NCBI GenBank assembly: GCA_947472765.1
Contig: CANJCM010000029.1
Location: 1-50,192 of the forward strand
DNA from: Opitutia bacterium
Lineage (GTDB): Bacteria > Verrucomicrobiota > Verrucomicrobiia > Opitutales > Opitutaceae
DNA: 50,192 nucleotides
Direction: 5' to 3'
A program made the position numbers and the translations under genes. The notes below the pieces were generated by a model. That model searched no databases. It was given only the letters and a program-made list of their open reading frames with translations, and was not told the DNA's origin. The first letter of the stretch is position 1. Each line of letters begins with the position of its first letter. Positions 34,820-43,325 of the stretch are shown piece by piece.

Positions 34820-35293
34820 ATGGTGCACCGCCTCCTTCGCGAACAGATCATTCCCCGTCCTGCGGCGGAGCTGTGGGAATTCTTCGCGACGCCCCGCAAT
34901 CTCGATGCGCTCACGCCGCCCGATGTGTCTTTTCAGATCATCGGCGAGATTCCGTCGCGGATGTATGCGGGACAGTTGATCGAATACCGCATCGGCGTGC
35001 TGCCCGGGGTGCGAATGCGCTGGTTGACCGAAATCACCCACGTCCGGGACTTCGAATATTTCGTCGATGAGCAGCGGATTGGGCCCTACCGCCTCTGGCA
35101 TCACGAGCACCGCTTCACGCCCTCGGCTGACGGCCGCAGTGTGACAATGACCGATGCGGTCAGCTACGAGGTCGGCTGGGGCCCCCTCGGTGAGCTGATG
35201 CACGCGCTGTGGATCCGCCGCCAGCTCGCGACCATCTTCGATTACCGCGCAAAACGCGTGCAAGAGCTGTTCGCTGGTCGCGCACCGCTCTGA
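34820..35293 (+). CDS. SRPBCC-fold ligand-binding protein
   Basis: A 157-residue cytosolic protein of the START-like superfamily. It begins HRLLREQIIPRPAAELWEFF (first strand and helix), continues with FATPRNLDALTPP and RMRWLTEITHVRD, and has the internal strand pair GPYRLWHHEHRF and MTDAVSYEVGWG. The last helix is RRQLATIFDYRAKRVQELF. This sub-group has no known enzyme activity; similar proteins are sometimes fused to or placed next to NAD-dependent epimerases, which is not the case here. It follows the broken DoxX-like gene after 48 bases on the same strand and may belong to the same module. Confidence 0.85.
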   Translation: MVHRLLREQIIPRPAAELWEFFATPRNLDALTPPDVSFQIIGEIPSRMYAGQLIEYRIGVLPGVRMRWLTEITHVRDFEYFVDEQRIGPYRLWHHEHRFTPSADGRSVTMTDAVSYEVGWGPLGELMHALWIRRQLATIFDYRAKRVQELFAGRAPL

Positions 35294-35534
35294 TTCTCGA
35301 TTCTCGATTGTCGGATCGGACTTGGATCCAACTTATCGCGTCGCGGCTCGGCCGCCCGATCGTCGTCAGAATCGAAAACGAAATCGCGTCGGGGCCTGGG
35401 CAGACGGGCCACCCATCAAGGGCGTCCACCCAGACTGGGCGGCCGGTGGGGGCACCGGCGCTCCACGATAGGAGACTCCTGGTGATTGGAGGGATCAGCC
35501 TGTCCGAATCGAAAATCTAGAATCCAAAATTCCG
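35294..35534. other. Convergent intergenic space with hairpin
   Basis: These 241 bases lie between two convergent genes. A perfect hairpin GCCGGTG (35442-35448), GGGG, CACCGGC (35453-35459) is present without a T-run. Short AT-rich direct repeats of the form GATTCTCGATT at 35291-35306 and AATCGAAAATCTAGAATCC near 35508-35525 lie at the two ends. No gene is visible. Confidence 0.4.
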
Positions 35535-37151
35535 TCACGCGCTCGACGTCCGCGTCGACACTTCAATCACGTCGTGCGGCGCGGCCTCTTTTTGTCCGGC
35601 CGGGCTGACCCGAATGTAGCGGGCTTTCGCGCGCAATTCATGCAGGGTTGCGGCCCCGAGATAACCCATGCCGCTCTGTACGCCGCCGATGAGATTGCCA
35701 AGCACGTCGTCGACGGAGCCCGAGACTTCCTTCAACGCCTCGATGCCCTCGGCCGCGACCTTGCGGGTGCTGTCCTGCTTGTCGTGGCCGTAACGCGCCG
35801 CGCTGCCGGCCTTCATCGCGGACAGCGAGCCCATGCCGCGGTACTGTTTATAGACCTTGCCGCTGATTTCCATGATCTCGCCCGGTGCCTCGCGGCAGCC
35901 GGCAAGCAGGCCGCCGAGAATCACCGCGTCCGAAAGCGTCAGTGCCTTCACGATGTCGCCGCTCTTCGTGATGCCGCCGTCGGCGATGAGCTTCACCCCG
36001 GCCTTCTTGGCCGCGGTGCCGGAGACATGCAGCGCGGTGAGCTGGGGAATGCCGACGCCGGCGACCATCCGGGTCGTACAAATCGACCCGGGTCCCTGCC
36101 CAATCTTGATCGCGTTCGCTCCGCACTCGGCGAGGAAGTTCACGCCCGAGGCGCTGGTGACGTTGCCCGCAATGATGGGGAGATGTTTGAATTCGCCGCG
36201 GACGAGTCGGACTACATCGCCCACGCCCGCCGTGTGACCATGCGCGGTTGAGACGGCGATGCAGTCCACATGCTCCGCCACCAGGTTCGCGACCTGCTCG
36301 AGCACCTTGTCCCGATCAAGTGAACCGTCGGGCTTGCGGATCGGCGAGAGGGCGGCACCGACGACGAGGCGGAACTCGGCATCGCGGGCCGGCTTCCGGC
36401 TCGACTTGCGCTCCGCGGTGATGCGCTCGACATCGGACGCCGTGATGAGCCCGTGCAGGTGGTCGCCGTCGTCGACCACGAGCATCTTGTTGATGCCGAC
36501 ATTGCGGGTGAAGAACGCATCGGCCGCCTTGATCGGATCCTTGGCTGTGGCGCGCTTCGTCTCGGTGATGAGTTGGGCGCGGGGCGTCATGACCTCGGAG
36601 ACCTTCTTGGTCTTGTAGCGATCCTTCACGACGTTGCCCGAGAGCAGTCCGGCGAGCTTCCCGGAGCCATCGACGACCGGAAACGTGGAGAACGCGAATC
36701 GCCGCGACTCAATCAAGGCGAGCAGATCGCCGATGAGCTGGTCGGGTCCGATCGTGATCGGATCCTGGATGAGGCCGTGGATGTGCCGCTTCACACGCGC
36801 GACTTCCTTCACCTGATCCTTCGCCGCCATGTTGTAATGAATCAGCCCGAGGCCGCCGTTGAGCGCCATGGCAATGGCCATTCGCGATTCGGTCACGGTG
36901 TCCATGTCGGACGAGATGACCGGGATCTGGAGCCGGAGGCCCTCGGTGAGCTCGGTCGACGTGTCGGCGTCGCGCGGGAGGATCTCCGAGTAGAGCGTGG
37001 CGAGGGAGACGTCGTCGAACGTCAGGGCCGTGGGCAGATTCGCGCGGAAAAACGCCTCCGCCGGGAGATAGAATTCGCTGTCCGCGCGGGCGAGGGCCTC
37101 GGCCTCTGACTTCGCTCCGGCGCTGCTGTGAGTCGTGGCAACCTTGGTCAT
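35535..37151 (-). CDS. guaB: Inosine-5'-monophosphate dehydrogenase
   Basis: A 538-residue enzyme making XMP from IMP with NAD, the first step to GMP. After an N-terminal extension of about 40 residues comes [20 protein letters not shown], then two CBS domains (about 125-240: [25 protein letters not shown], and [16 protein letters not shown]), which in this family sense purine nucleotides. The catalytic loop has Cys358 in [16 protein letters not shown]. Further sites are [27 protein letters not shown] (flap) and the monovalent ion region. A spacer [10 protein letters not shown] lies after the CBS pair. Length is slightly above the bacterial norm because of the N-terminal extension. It is divergent from menC. 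Confidence 0.97.
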   Translation of the reverse strand: MTKVATTHSSAGAKSEAEALARADSEFYLPAEAFFRANLPTALTFDDVSLATLYSEILPRDADTSTELTEGLRLQIPVISSDMDTVTESRMAIAMALNGGLGLIHYNMAAKDQVKEVARVKRHIHGLIQDPITIGPDQLIGDLLALIESRRFAFSTFPVVDGSGKLAGLLSGNVVKDRYKTKKVSEVMTPRAQLITETKRATAKDPIKAADAFFTRNVGINKMLVVDDGDHLHGLITASDVERITAERKSSRKPARDAEFRLVVGAALSPIRKPDGSLDRDKVLEQVANLVAEHVDCIAVSTAHGHTAGVGDVVRLVRGEFKHLPIIAGNVTSASGVNFLAECGANAIKIGQGPGSICTTRMVAGVGIPQLTALHVSGTAAKKAGVKLIADGGITKSGDIVKALTLSDAVILGGLLAGCREAPGEIMEISGKVYKQYRGMGSLSAMKAGSAARYGHDKQDSTRKVAAEGIEALKEVSGSVDDVLGNLIGGVQSGMGYLGAATLHELRAKARYIRVSPAGQKEAAPHDVIEVSTRTSSA

Positions 37152-37279
37152 GAGTTGCCGTGAACGGAGTAAGCGTTGCCGGAGTTAGGGCAATGGGAAA
37201 TTTGCAGATGACGGAAGAGTGGAGCGAGGGAATGGGCCGCTCTCCTTCCGCTTTCACCAAATCTTGTGGCGCGATGGCT

Positions 37280-37358
37280 CGGCGTGACCCTTTCCGTGAG
37301 GACAGGGGCTTCTCCATCGCTGCGCCTAAAGTCGTCCCGCCGCTCACGGAGCGGGCGA
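37280..37358 (+). repeat. 79-bp dispersed repeat, copy A
   Basis: Matches the reverse complement of 39678-39756 without gaps at about 67 of 79 positions (counted by eye). The best conserved ends are CGGCGTG on the left and GCTCACGGAGCGGGCGA on the right. It lies in the space between guaB and menC. Confidence 0.82.
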
Positions 37359-37413
37359 CGAAGCCACCGCTTTGCCCTTTGCGGACCGGTGGCGACTGTG
37401 TTGAAAGTCCCGT

Positions 37414-38454
37414 GTGACGTATGTCTTCGAGTACCGCCGCTATCGGATTCCGTTCCGGCGGCCCGTGCGCACGGCGCATGGAGTGTGGACGGAGCGCGAA
37501 GGGCTGTGGATCCGACTTACCGACGAGAGCGGGCGCGTGGTGTACGGCGAGGCGGCTCCTGTCCCGGACTTCGGCCTGGAGCGGGTCGACGATTTGGAGG
37601 AAACCTGCCGCCAGTTTGGGGACCGCGTGGCGCCGGCGACGATCGAGGCCATCCCGTCCGCGATGGCCACCCTGCGCTCCGCGTTCGCGTCGGCGATCGG
37701 GCCGAGTCCGAAGCCGGCGCACAAGCTTCTCACGCTCGCGGCTCTGCTTCCGGCGGGCCGTGGTGCCATTGCCGAAGCCGAGGCCCGCGCCGAGATCGGC
37801 TTTCGCACCTTCAAATGGAAGGTCGGCGTGGGCGACGTGGCCGAGGAACTCGCGCTCTTCGACGACTTGTGCGGCGTGCTGCCCGAAGGTTCGCGGCTCC
37901 GGCTCGATGCCAATGGCGCGTGGGACCGTCGGCGCGCCGAACGCTGGCTCGAGCGCTGCGCGGAACGCCCCGTCGAGTTCGTCGAGCAGCCGGTTTTGGC
38001 GCAGGCGATCGATGGCGGGACGGGACGCCGGCGGGCCGACGATTTGTTGCGCGGTCTGGCCGAAGCCTATCCGACACCGATTGCACTCGATGAGTCGATC
38101 GTTGGTGACGGCGACGTGGCCCACTGGCTGGCGCAGGGCTGGCGGGGAATCTTCGTGGTAAAACCGTCACTCCTTGGGAATCTCACCGCGACGCTCGCCC
38201 AGTTGGAAAAGGCCGGCGCAGAGGTCGTGTTCTCATCGGCGCTCGAGACGGCCATTGGCGCGCAGTCGGCGCTCCGCACGGCGTTTGGCTGGCGCGGTGT
38301 AGCGAAACCTGACGTCCCGCCGCGGGCGATTGGCTTCGGGGTTTGGCCACTCTTTGAAAGTGCGGACTACAACGGCCCGACCGCGATCCCCTATCTGCGG
38401 CCCGAGGACGTCGAGCGCATCAACGTGGAGGCTGCGTGGAACGCCGCGACCTAG
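37414..38454 (+). CDS. menC: o-Succinylbenzoate synthase
   Basis: A 346-residue enolase-superfamily enzyme of menaquinone synthesis that dehydrates SHCHC. The start is a GTG at 37414 that gives MTYVFEYRRYRIPFRRPV, the usual first strand. The capping domain follows, then the barrel with the catalytic lysine pair in FKWKVGVG (acid/base position), metal ligands Asp in RLDANGAW, Glu in EFVEQPV and Asp in IALDESI, and the second lysine in FVVKPSLLGN. The stop lies 19 bases inside the following menE gene, so both are translated together. No other men genes are in the window. The pair is enclosed by an inverted repeat pair. Confidence 0.93.
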   Translation: MTYVFEYRRYRIPFRRPVRTAHGVWTEREGLWIRLTDESGRVVYGEAAPVPDFGLERVDDLEETCRQFGDRVAPATIEAIPSAMATLRSAFASAIGPSPKPAHKLLTLAALLPAGRGAIAEAEARAEIGFRTFKWKVGVGDVAEELALFDDLCGVLPEGSRLRLDANGAWDRRRAERWLERCAERPVEFVEQPVLAQAIDGGTGRRRADDLLRGLAEAYPTPIALDESIVGDGDVAHWLAQGWRGIFVVKPSLLGNLTATLAQLEKAGAEVVFSSALETAIGAQSALRTAFGWRGVAKPDVPPRAIGFGVWPLFESADYNGPTAIPYLRPEDVERINVEAAWNAAT

Positions 38455-39644
38455 CCCGCCTGCTCGGCGCGGATGTGAGCGTGGTCGCGAGCGACACCCC
38501 CGTGTTCATCGCCGATCGGGATCGCGCCGGCTTCATGCAGCGGTTTGCGGCGGCGGCGGCCGGGAACGGCCCCGTGTTCCTCGGTGATCCCGGCTGGGCG
38601 GAGAACCAGCGACCCCGCTGGGAGCCGCTTGTGGCGGAGGCCCGGCGCCGCGGCGATCCGGGAGGCGAGCGGGGCTGGCTGATGATTCCGACGGGCGGGA
38701 CGAGCGGCGGGATGCGCTTCGCGCGCCATGGTCAGGATACGCTGGAGGCAGCGGTCCGCGGCTTCCGCGGACACTTCGGCATCGAGCGCGTCAATGCGAT
38801 CAGCGTGCTGCCGCTCTATCATGTGAGCGGGCTGCTCGCGTGGCTCCGTTGCGCGCTGACCGGCGGCGTGCACCGGCCATGGGACTGGAAGATCCTTGAG
38901 GCCGGCGAGCGACCGGCGCTCACCGGCGGTGACTGGGTGATTTCACTTGTGCCGACCCAGTTGCAGCGACTGCTGCCTTCGCCCGCGGCGGTGGACTGGT
39001 TGCGACGCTTTCGCGTGATCTCTCTCGGCGGTGGACCCGTGTGGCCGGACCTCGCCGATGCCGCGGCGGCGGCGGGTCTGCGAATTTCGCTGAGCTATGG
39101 CATGACGGAAACGGCCGCGATGGTCGCTGCGCTCAAGCCGGAGGAGTTTTTGAGTGGCGCACGCAGTGTTGGCTCCGCGCTGCCTCATGCCCGCCTCAGC
39201 CTGGCGGAGGATGCGGCCGTGATCGTCGAGGCTGCGTCGGTGTTTCACGGCTACTATCCGGATTGGCGCGAAGAGCGGCGGTTCGAGACTGGAGATCTCG
39301 GCCGCTTTGACGAACACGGCCACCTGCATCTGCTCGGGCGCCGCGATGCGGTGATTATCACGGGCGGCAAGAAAGTGCAGCCACTCGAAGTCGAGGCGGC
39401 GTTGCGGGCGAGTGGCGAGTTTGAGGATGTGGCGGTACTCGGCGTGCCCGATGCGGAATGGGGCGAGGCGGTGGTGGCGTTTTATCCCGCCACCCAGCGC
39501 GCACCGGATTCAGCGCGCGCCGCCGCCGCGCTGGCCGGCTATCAGAGACCGAAGCACTTCGTCGCGGTCCCCGATTGGCCGCGCAATGCTCAGGGCAAAG
39601 TTGATCGCTCAGTCTTGCGCCACGCGTGGAATCAGCGGCGTTGA
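38436..39644 (+). CDS. menE: o-Succinylbenzoate-CoA ligase
   Basis: A 402-residue AMP-forming ligase that activates succinylbenzoate with CoA in menaquinone synthesis. The P-loop-like signature is IPTGGTSGGMRFA. Further adenylation motifs are VLPLYHVSGLLAWL, SLGGGPVW, SYGMTETAAMV, FETGDLGRFDEHGHLHLLGRRD (the hinge aspartate) and IITGGKKVQPLEVEAAL. The catalytic C-terminal lysine is in NAQGKVDRSVL. It starts with GTG at 38436, overlapping menC by 19 bases. The enzyme is shorter than typical MenE (about 450-490) because the N-terminal domain is compact. The identity rests on the family plus the coupling to menC. Confidence 0.92.
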   Translation: MERRDLARLLGADVSVVASDTPVFIADRDRAGFMQRFAAAAAGNGPVFLGDPGWAENQRPRWEPLVAEARRRGDPGGERGWLMIPTGGTSGGMRFARHGQDTLEAAVRGFRGHFGIERVNAISVLPLYHVSGLLAWLRCALTGGVHRPWDWKILEAGERPALTGGDWVISLVPTQLQRLLPSPAAVDWLRRFRVISLGGGPVWPDLADAAAAAGLRISLSYGMTETAAMVAALKPEEFLSGARSVGSALPHARLSLAEDAAVIVEAASVFHGYYPDWREERRFETGDLGRFDEHGHLHLLGRRDAVIITGGKKVQPLEVEAALRASGEFEDVAVLGVPDAEWGEAVVAFYPATQRAPDSARAAAALAGYQRPKHFVAVPDWPRNAQGKVDRSVLRHAWNQRR

Positions 39645-39677
39645 ACCGCCCTCCGATAGGTTCCCCGTTGGGTTTTC

Positions 39678-39756
39678 TCGCCCGCTCCGTGAGCAGTGGG
39701 ACGACTTGATGCGAAGCGATCGAGAAATCCCTGCCCTCACGGGCAGGGCCACGCCG
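39678..39756 (-). repeat. 79-bp dispersed repeat, copy B (inverted to copy A)
   Basis: Opposite orientation to copy A at 37280-37358, about 67 of 79 bases equal, no gaps. It stands 33 bases after menE. Together the copies enclose menC-menE. Within this copy an extra small hairpin, CCCTGCCC / GGGCAGGG around 39729-39748, is seen. Confidence 0.82.
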
Positions 39757-39935
39757 GATCGCTTGCGAAATCCCGGGGGCATTTATGGGCGGAGGCACCG
39801 GCGTCGTTCACCGGCCGCATTCGAGATCAAAAATCGGGAATCCCAAAACCGAAATCCCACCGCCTTGACGGTACACTTCTTCGCGAACAGCCTCGCGATC
39901 ACGCGGGCCGGTTGGTTCGCGCAACCCCCAGTGTC

Positions 39936-41102
39936 ATGAAACTGCCCCTGTTCCTCGCCTTCCTGAACTCGTCCCGCCCGATCCATCTGCTCGCGGCTCT
40001 CGTCTCAATTGCGTTTGCGGCGCCAGCCGCAAACGCGGCGCAGCCCGAGCCGTTGAAGCGTTATTTTTATGCCGGCGTGCCTGACGGCGCGCAGGACGCA
40101 ATTACGCCGCATGCGCCCGGCATCGCGGTCTACGATATCGACGACGGCCACAAGTTCGTCCGCTTCATTCCGATTCCGCAGTTCAGCCCGCCCAACGCGA
40201 AGGGCGTGAGCGCGCGGCCCATGGGACTGCGCGGCCTCTGCGTCAGCCTTGTGAATCATGCCGCGTATTACACCTCGGAGAACGGCCTGCTCGGCGCGTT
40301 CGATCTCGAGACCGAGAAGGTGTTGTGGGAAGTGAACCTCCCCGAGGGCGCCGACCGCGCGGACATCACGCTCGACGGCAAGAAGCTCTACGTGCCGACC
40401 GGCTGGTGGGATCGCGGGCAGGGCGGTGGGATGTTCATCGTCGACGCCTCCAACGGCAAAATCCTGAAGCGCGTCTCGATTGGACCCGGCGCGCACAACA
40501 GCTTCGTCACGCTCGACGGCTCCCACGTGCTCATCTCAGGCATCGAGTGGATCGCGATGTTCCGCACCTCGGATGACGAAAAGATTATGTTCCTGAGCGA
40601 TGTCGGCGATGGCGGCATGTTTCCGTTCACCGTCGATAGTCAGATGAAGCGGGCCTATCTCAGCCGCACGAAGCATGTCGGTTTCGAAATCGTCGATCTG
40701 AAGCTCGGCGAAAAAGTCGTCACCGTGCAGGACGGCTTACCCCCGATTCCGCGTCGGACGCATGGCGCGGCGCTCACGCCTGACGAGACGGAACTCTGGA
40801 TCAGCGACCAGGCCGGCAAGCGCCTCATCGTGTACGACAACAAGGTGAGCCCGCCGGTGAAGAAGCAGGAAATCAAACTCATCCGCGACGGACATGGCTG
40901 GATCTTGTTCAGCATGGATGGCAAATACGCCTGGACCCACACCGAGGAAGTGATCGACCCGAAGACGAAACAGGTTGTCGCGATCCTGCGCGACGAAACG
41001 GGCAAGCCGCTCGCGAGTTCGAAGTACTTCGAGATTCACCTGCGCGGAAAGAAAGTTGTGGCCGTCGGAAGCCAGTTTCCGCTCGGGCGCGCCACGAAGT
41101 GA
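39936..41102 (+). CDS. Exported YVTN-type beta-propeller protein
   Basis: A 388-residue protein with a signal peptide (about 1-35, ending AAPAANAAQ). The body has repeated blades of the YVTN/NHL kind: GIAVYDIDDGHKFVRFIPI, GLLGAFDLETEKVLWEVNL, ADITLDGKKLYVPTGWWD, GGMFIVDASNGKILKRVSI, and so on through RRTHGAALTPDETELWISDQ. Such propellers act as scaffolds or, in quinoprotein-like cases, bind cofactors; no PQQ-binding disulphide or metal set is seen. The stop and the start of the following cytochrome gene overlap (TGATG), so a periplasmic complex of propeller and cytochrome is likely. The ATG at 39936 is chosen because the signal peptide follows at once. Confidence 0.86.
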   Translation: MKLPLFLAFLNSSRPIHLLAALVSIAFAAPAANAAQPEPLKRYFYAGVPDGAQDAITPHAPGIAVYDIDDGHKFVRFIPIPQFSPPNAKGVSARPMGLRGLCVSLVNHAAYYTSENGLLGAFDLETEKVLWEVNLPEGADRADITLDGKKLYVPTGWWDRGQGGGMFIVDASNGKILKRVSIGPGAHNSFVTLDGSHVLISGIEWIAMFRTSDDEKIMFLSDVGDGGMFPFTVDSQMKRAYLSRTKHVGFEIVDLKLGEKVVTVQDGLPPIPRRTHGAALTPDETELWISDQAGKRLIVYDNKVSPPVKKQEIKLIRDGHGWILFSMDGKYAWTHTEEVIDPKTKQVVAILRDETGKPLASSKYFEIHLRGKKVVAVGSQFPLGRATK

Positions 41103-41614
41103 TGAGCCGGGCGGGGTGGCCGTGCTTCGCGGCGGGCGTGTTGCTCGCCGCGGGCTGCTCTTCGTTTTCGGATCGAAAGGTCGAGCTCGCTGTGTCCGCG
41201 CCCGCGCCAGCGGTCCCCACGATGCCGGTCGTGGCGGGTGCAATTTCCAGGTCCGCCCTGCCGATCGAGCCGCCTTCGAACGCCGAGCTCTGGCAACTGA
41301 GCCGCGACTCTGAAGCCGTGAGCGCGGGCCAGAAGGCCTTCACGCTTTCTTCATGCCGGACCTGTCACGGCCCGACCCTCACGGGCGGCGCCGCGCCGAA
41401 TCTGGTCGACCAACGCTGGTTGCACGGCGGGACGCCGAGTGAGGTGTTTCAGACGATCGTCCGCGGCGTTCCCTCCAGAGGCATGCCGACCTGGGGTCCG
41501 GCGCTCGACCCGACCGTGATCAAGCAAATCGTCGCCTTCATTTTCAGCCACCACCGCGAAGGCGAACCGATCGAAAAGCAGGAGTCGTTCACGCCGTTCA
41601 CGCCGGTGTACTGA
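41102..41614 (+). CDS. Cytochrome c lipoprotein, paralogue of the 30.2-kb cytochrome
   Basis: A 170-residue lipoprotein: signal peptide with lipobox LLAAGC (Cys19 as lipid anchor), a Pro/Ala-rich spacer to about 60, and a single haem domain with Cys85-x2-Cys88-His89 in SSCRTCHGPTL. The likely axial methionine is in RGMPTWGPAL. The region from LWQLSRD to HHREGEPIE aligns with the cytochrome at 30244-30990 over about 100 residues, with the same NLVDQRWLHGGTPSEV block. It is translated together with the propeller gene (overlap TGATG; a GTG at 41099 is another possible start). It should be anchored to a membrane facing the periplasm. Confidence 0.9.
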   Translation: MSRAGWPCFAAGVLLAAGCSSFSDRKVELAVSAPAPAVPTMPVVAGAISRSALPIEPPSNAELWQLSRDSEAVSAGQKAFTLSSCRTCHGPTLTGGAAPNLVDQRWLHGGTPSEVFQTIVRGVPSRGMPTWGPALDPTVIKQIVAFIFSHHREGEPIEKQESFTPFTPVY

Positions 41615-41648
41615 TCGCAAAGATCGAGCCGGGGTTGGCCGCAAAAAC

Positions 41649-41939
41649 GCACAAAAGGCGCAAAAACCAATCCACCAATCCCAAGGCAGTCGCGCACGAG
41701 GTCTACTTCAATAAACGTCATCGTAGGGGCGCCCCTCGTGTGCGCCCGTCTCATTCTTGGGACCACGCAGACCTCGTTCGCGCCGGGTTGCCCCGCTCGG
41801 ACTGCGGCCCCGCGTCTCCCTGAACCCCTACCGGTTCTCCGACGGCTCGAGCAGTTGACGGGCCGAAGGATTGGAGTCGCGCAGAGGAGTTCCGCGCGTC
41901 CACGCCCGTTTCGTGGATTGGTTTTTGCACTTTTTGTGC
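41649..41939. repeat. Long inverted repeat enclosing nested repeats
   Basis: The 27-base arm at 41649-41675 (starts GCACAAAAGGCGCAAAAACC) and the reverse complement of 41913-41939 agree at 25 of 27 positions. About 240 bases lie between the arms. Inside, a second pair with CGCGCACGAGGTCT (near 41690-41705) and AGACCTCGTTCGCGC (near 41769-41784) is also inverted. No transposase is present. This is the main content of the 509-base space 41615-42123. Confidence 0.72.
41721..41749 (+). repeat. CGTAGGGGCG-type dispersed repeat, copy 1
   Basis: TCGTAGGGGCG followed by CCTCGTG and GCGCCC. The same word set occurs inverted at 46621-46648, about 26 of 29 positions equal. Confidence 0.65.
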
Positions 41940-41978
41940 TGCTGTACCCTCGAATTGCCCATTTCCAGGAGGATTTTG

Positions 41979-42048
41979 AACAGGAAGATCGGGGCGTTCG
42001 GGAAGTGGGCGGAACGGACCTCTCCCCGATCTTCCCGGCCTTCCTGTT
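41979..42048. repeat. Large hairpin between two convergent genes
   Basis: AACAGGAAGATCGGGG (41979-41994) pairs with CCCCGATCTTCC (42024-42035) and, after a 5-base bulge, TTCCTGTT (42041-42048). It lies between the convergent cytochrome and aldo/keto reductase genes and could act as a bidirectional terminator or be a repeated palindrome. Confidence 0.6.
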
Positions 42049-42123
42049 TAATCCGGCTTGGTCACCTTTGGCTGCGGCTCCGCCGTGCTATGCCTTTTTC
42101 GGCCAACTCCGGCCCGGGTCCGC

Positions 42124-43113
42124 TCAGATGTGGCCGACGACCGCGTGCGGCACGTAGGCTTCATCGAGGAACGTACGTTCCTCCGGCGACAATTTGAAAT
42201 CGAGCGCCGCGACGGCCTCCTCAAGGTGACCCGGTTTCGACGCCCCGATGATCGGCGCGGTGATGACCGGCTGGTGCAGGACCCAAGCGAGCGCAATTCG
42301 CGCCGGCGGCACGCCGCGTTTGGCGGCGAGTTCGTTGACACGGTCAACGACGCGACGGTCCGCGTCGCGGGTGCGGTTGAAGAGCATCTTGCTCACCTCG
42401 TCCGTGTGATCGCGATCGGTCGCAGCCTCGTTTGTCCACGGGCGGGCGAGGCGACCGCGGGCGAGCGGGCTCCACGGAATGACTGCGATGCCCTCGGCCG
42501 CGCACAGCTTGTGCATCTCACGCTCTTCTTCCCGGTAGAGCAGGTTGTAGTAGTCCTGCATTGAGACAAAACGCGTCCACCCCCGCTGACGGGAAACATT
42601 TAGCGCGGTACAGAACTGCCACGCGTGCATCGACGACGCGCCGATGTACCGCGCCTTGCCGGCTTTCACGACATCGTGCAGCGCCTCGAGCGTCTCCTCG
42701 ATGGGCGTCTCATAGTCCCAGCGGTGGATCTGGTACAAGTCGACGTAGTCGGTGCCGAGCCGGGTCAGGCTCGCGTCAATCGCCGTCATGATCGCCTTGC
42801 GCGAGAGACCCTTCAGGTTCGGGACGTCCCGGCCCCACGGATAAAACACCTTCGTGGCGATCACGACTTCGTCGCGCCGCGCAAAGTCCCGCAACGCCCG
42901 CCCGACGATTTCCTCGCTCGAGCCGTCCGAGTAGCTGTTCGACGTATCGAAAAAATTAATGCCCAGCTCGATGGCCTGCTTGAGAAAGGGCCGGCTGACG
43001 TCCTCGGGCAAGGTCCACGAATGCTTGCCGCGCCCCGGTTCGCCGTAAGTCATGCAGCCCAGACACAGCCGCGACACCTTCAACCCCGTCGAACCGAAGC
43101 GAACGTAGTTCAT
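42124..43113 (-). CDS. Aldo/keto reductase
   Basis: A 329-residue NADPH-dependent oxidoreductase with a TIM barrel. The active-site set is visible: Asp and Tyr in FDTSNSYSDG, Lys in VVIATKVF, and His in YQIHRWDYETPIEETLEAL. The cofactor end has PIIGASKPGHLEEAV. The LGCMTYGEP and WTLPEDVSRPFLKQAIELG segments put it near the AKR groups of YajO/YccK-like enzymes, which act on various aldehydes and sugars. The substrate is not known. It is convergent with the cytochrome operon, and the intergenic space between holds inverted repeats. The ATG at 43113 agrees with the conserved MNYVRFGSTGLKVS start. Confidence 0.93.
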   Translation of the reverse strand: MNYVRFGSTGLKVSRLCLGCMTYGEPGRGKHSWTLPEDVSRPFLKQAIELGINFFDTSNSYSDGSSEEIVGRALRDFARRDEVVIATKVFYPWGRDVPNLKGLSRKAIMTAIDASLTRLGTDYVDLYQIHRWDYETPIEETLEALHDVVKAGKARYIGASSMHAWQFCTALNVSRQRGWTRFVSMQDYYNLLYREEEREMHKLCAAEGIAVIPWSPLARGRLARPWTNEAATDRDHTDEVSKMLFNRTRDADRRVVDRVNELAAKRGVPPARIALAWVLHQPVITAPIIGASKPGHLEEAVAALDFKLSPEERTFLDEAYVPHAVVGHI

Positions 43114-43325
43114 GCTTTCGGATCTTCACCACCGTCCGTCCCGCGTCGAGCCAGCGTTGTCTCGGTCGGTCCAGGACCGCCGCTCGCCGGCGGGCCGCGA
43201 GTTCAGCAGGGAGACCGGACACCTCGACCGCTGGTTGGTGATCGACACCCGGAAACTCACCTCAGAATAATCCTCCCACGAGTCTTAACTTGTGGTGCCC
43301 TGACGACTGTCTCTTGCCGAACCGA

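Noticed and set aside
37160-37417. Short frame at copy A and a similar frame at copy B that give related peptides
   Set aside because: The peptide similarity (for example VVPPLTERATKP against VVPLLTERARKP) follows from the DNA repeat itself. There is no start context, and base changes do not favour third positions clearly.
41449-41766. Reading frames across the repeats at 41.7 and 46.6 kb
   Set aside because: They are translations of dispersed non-coding repeats with no protein-like pattern.
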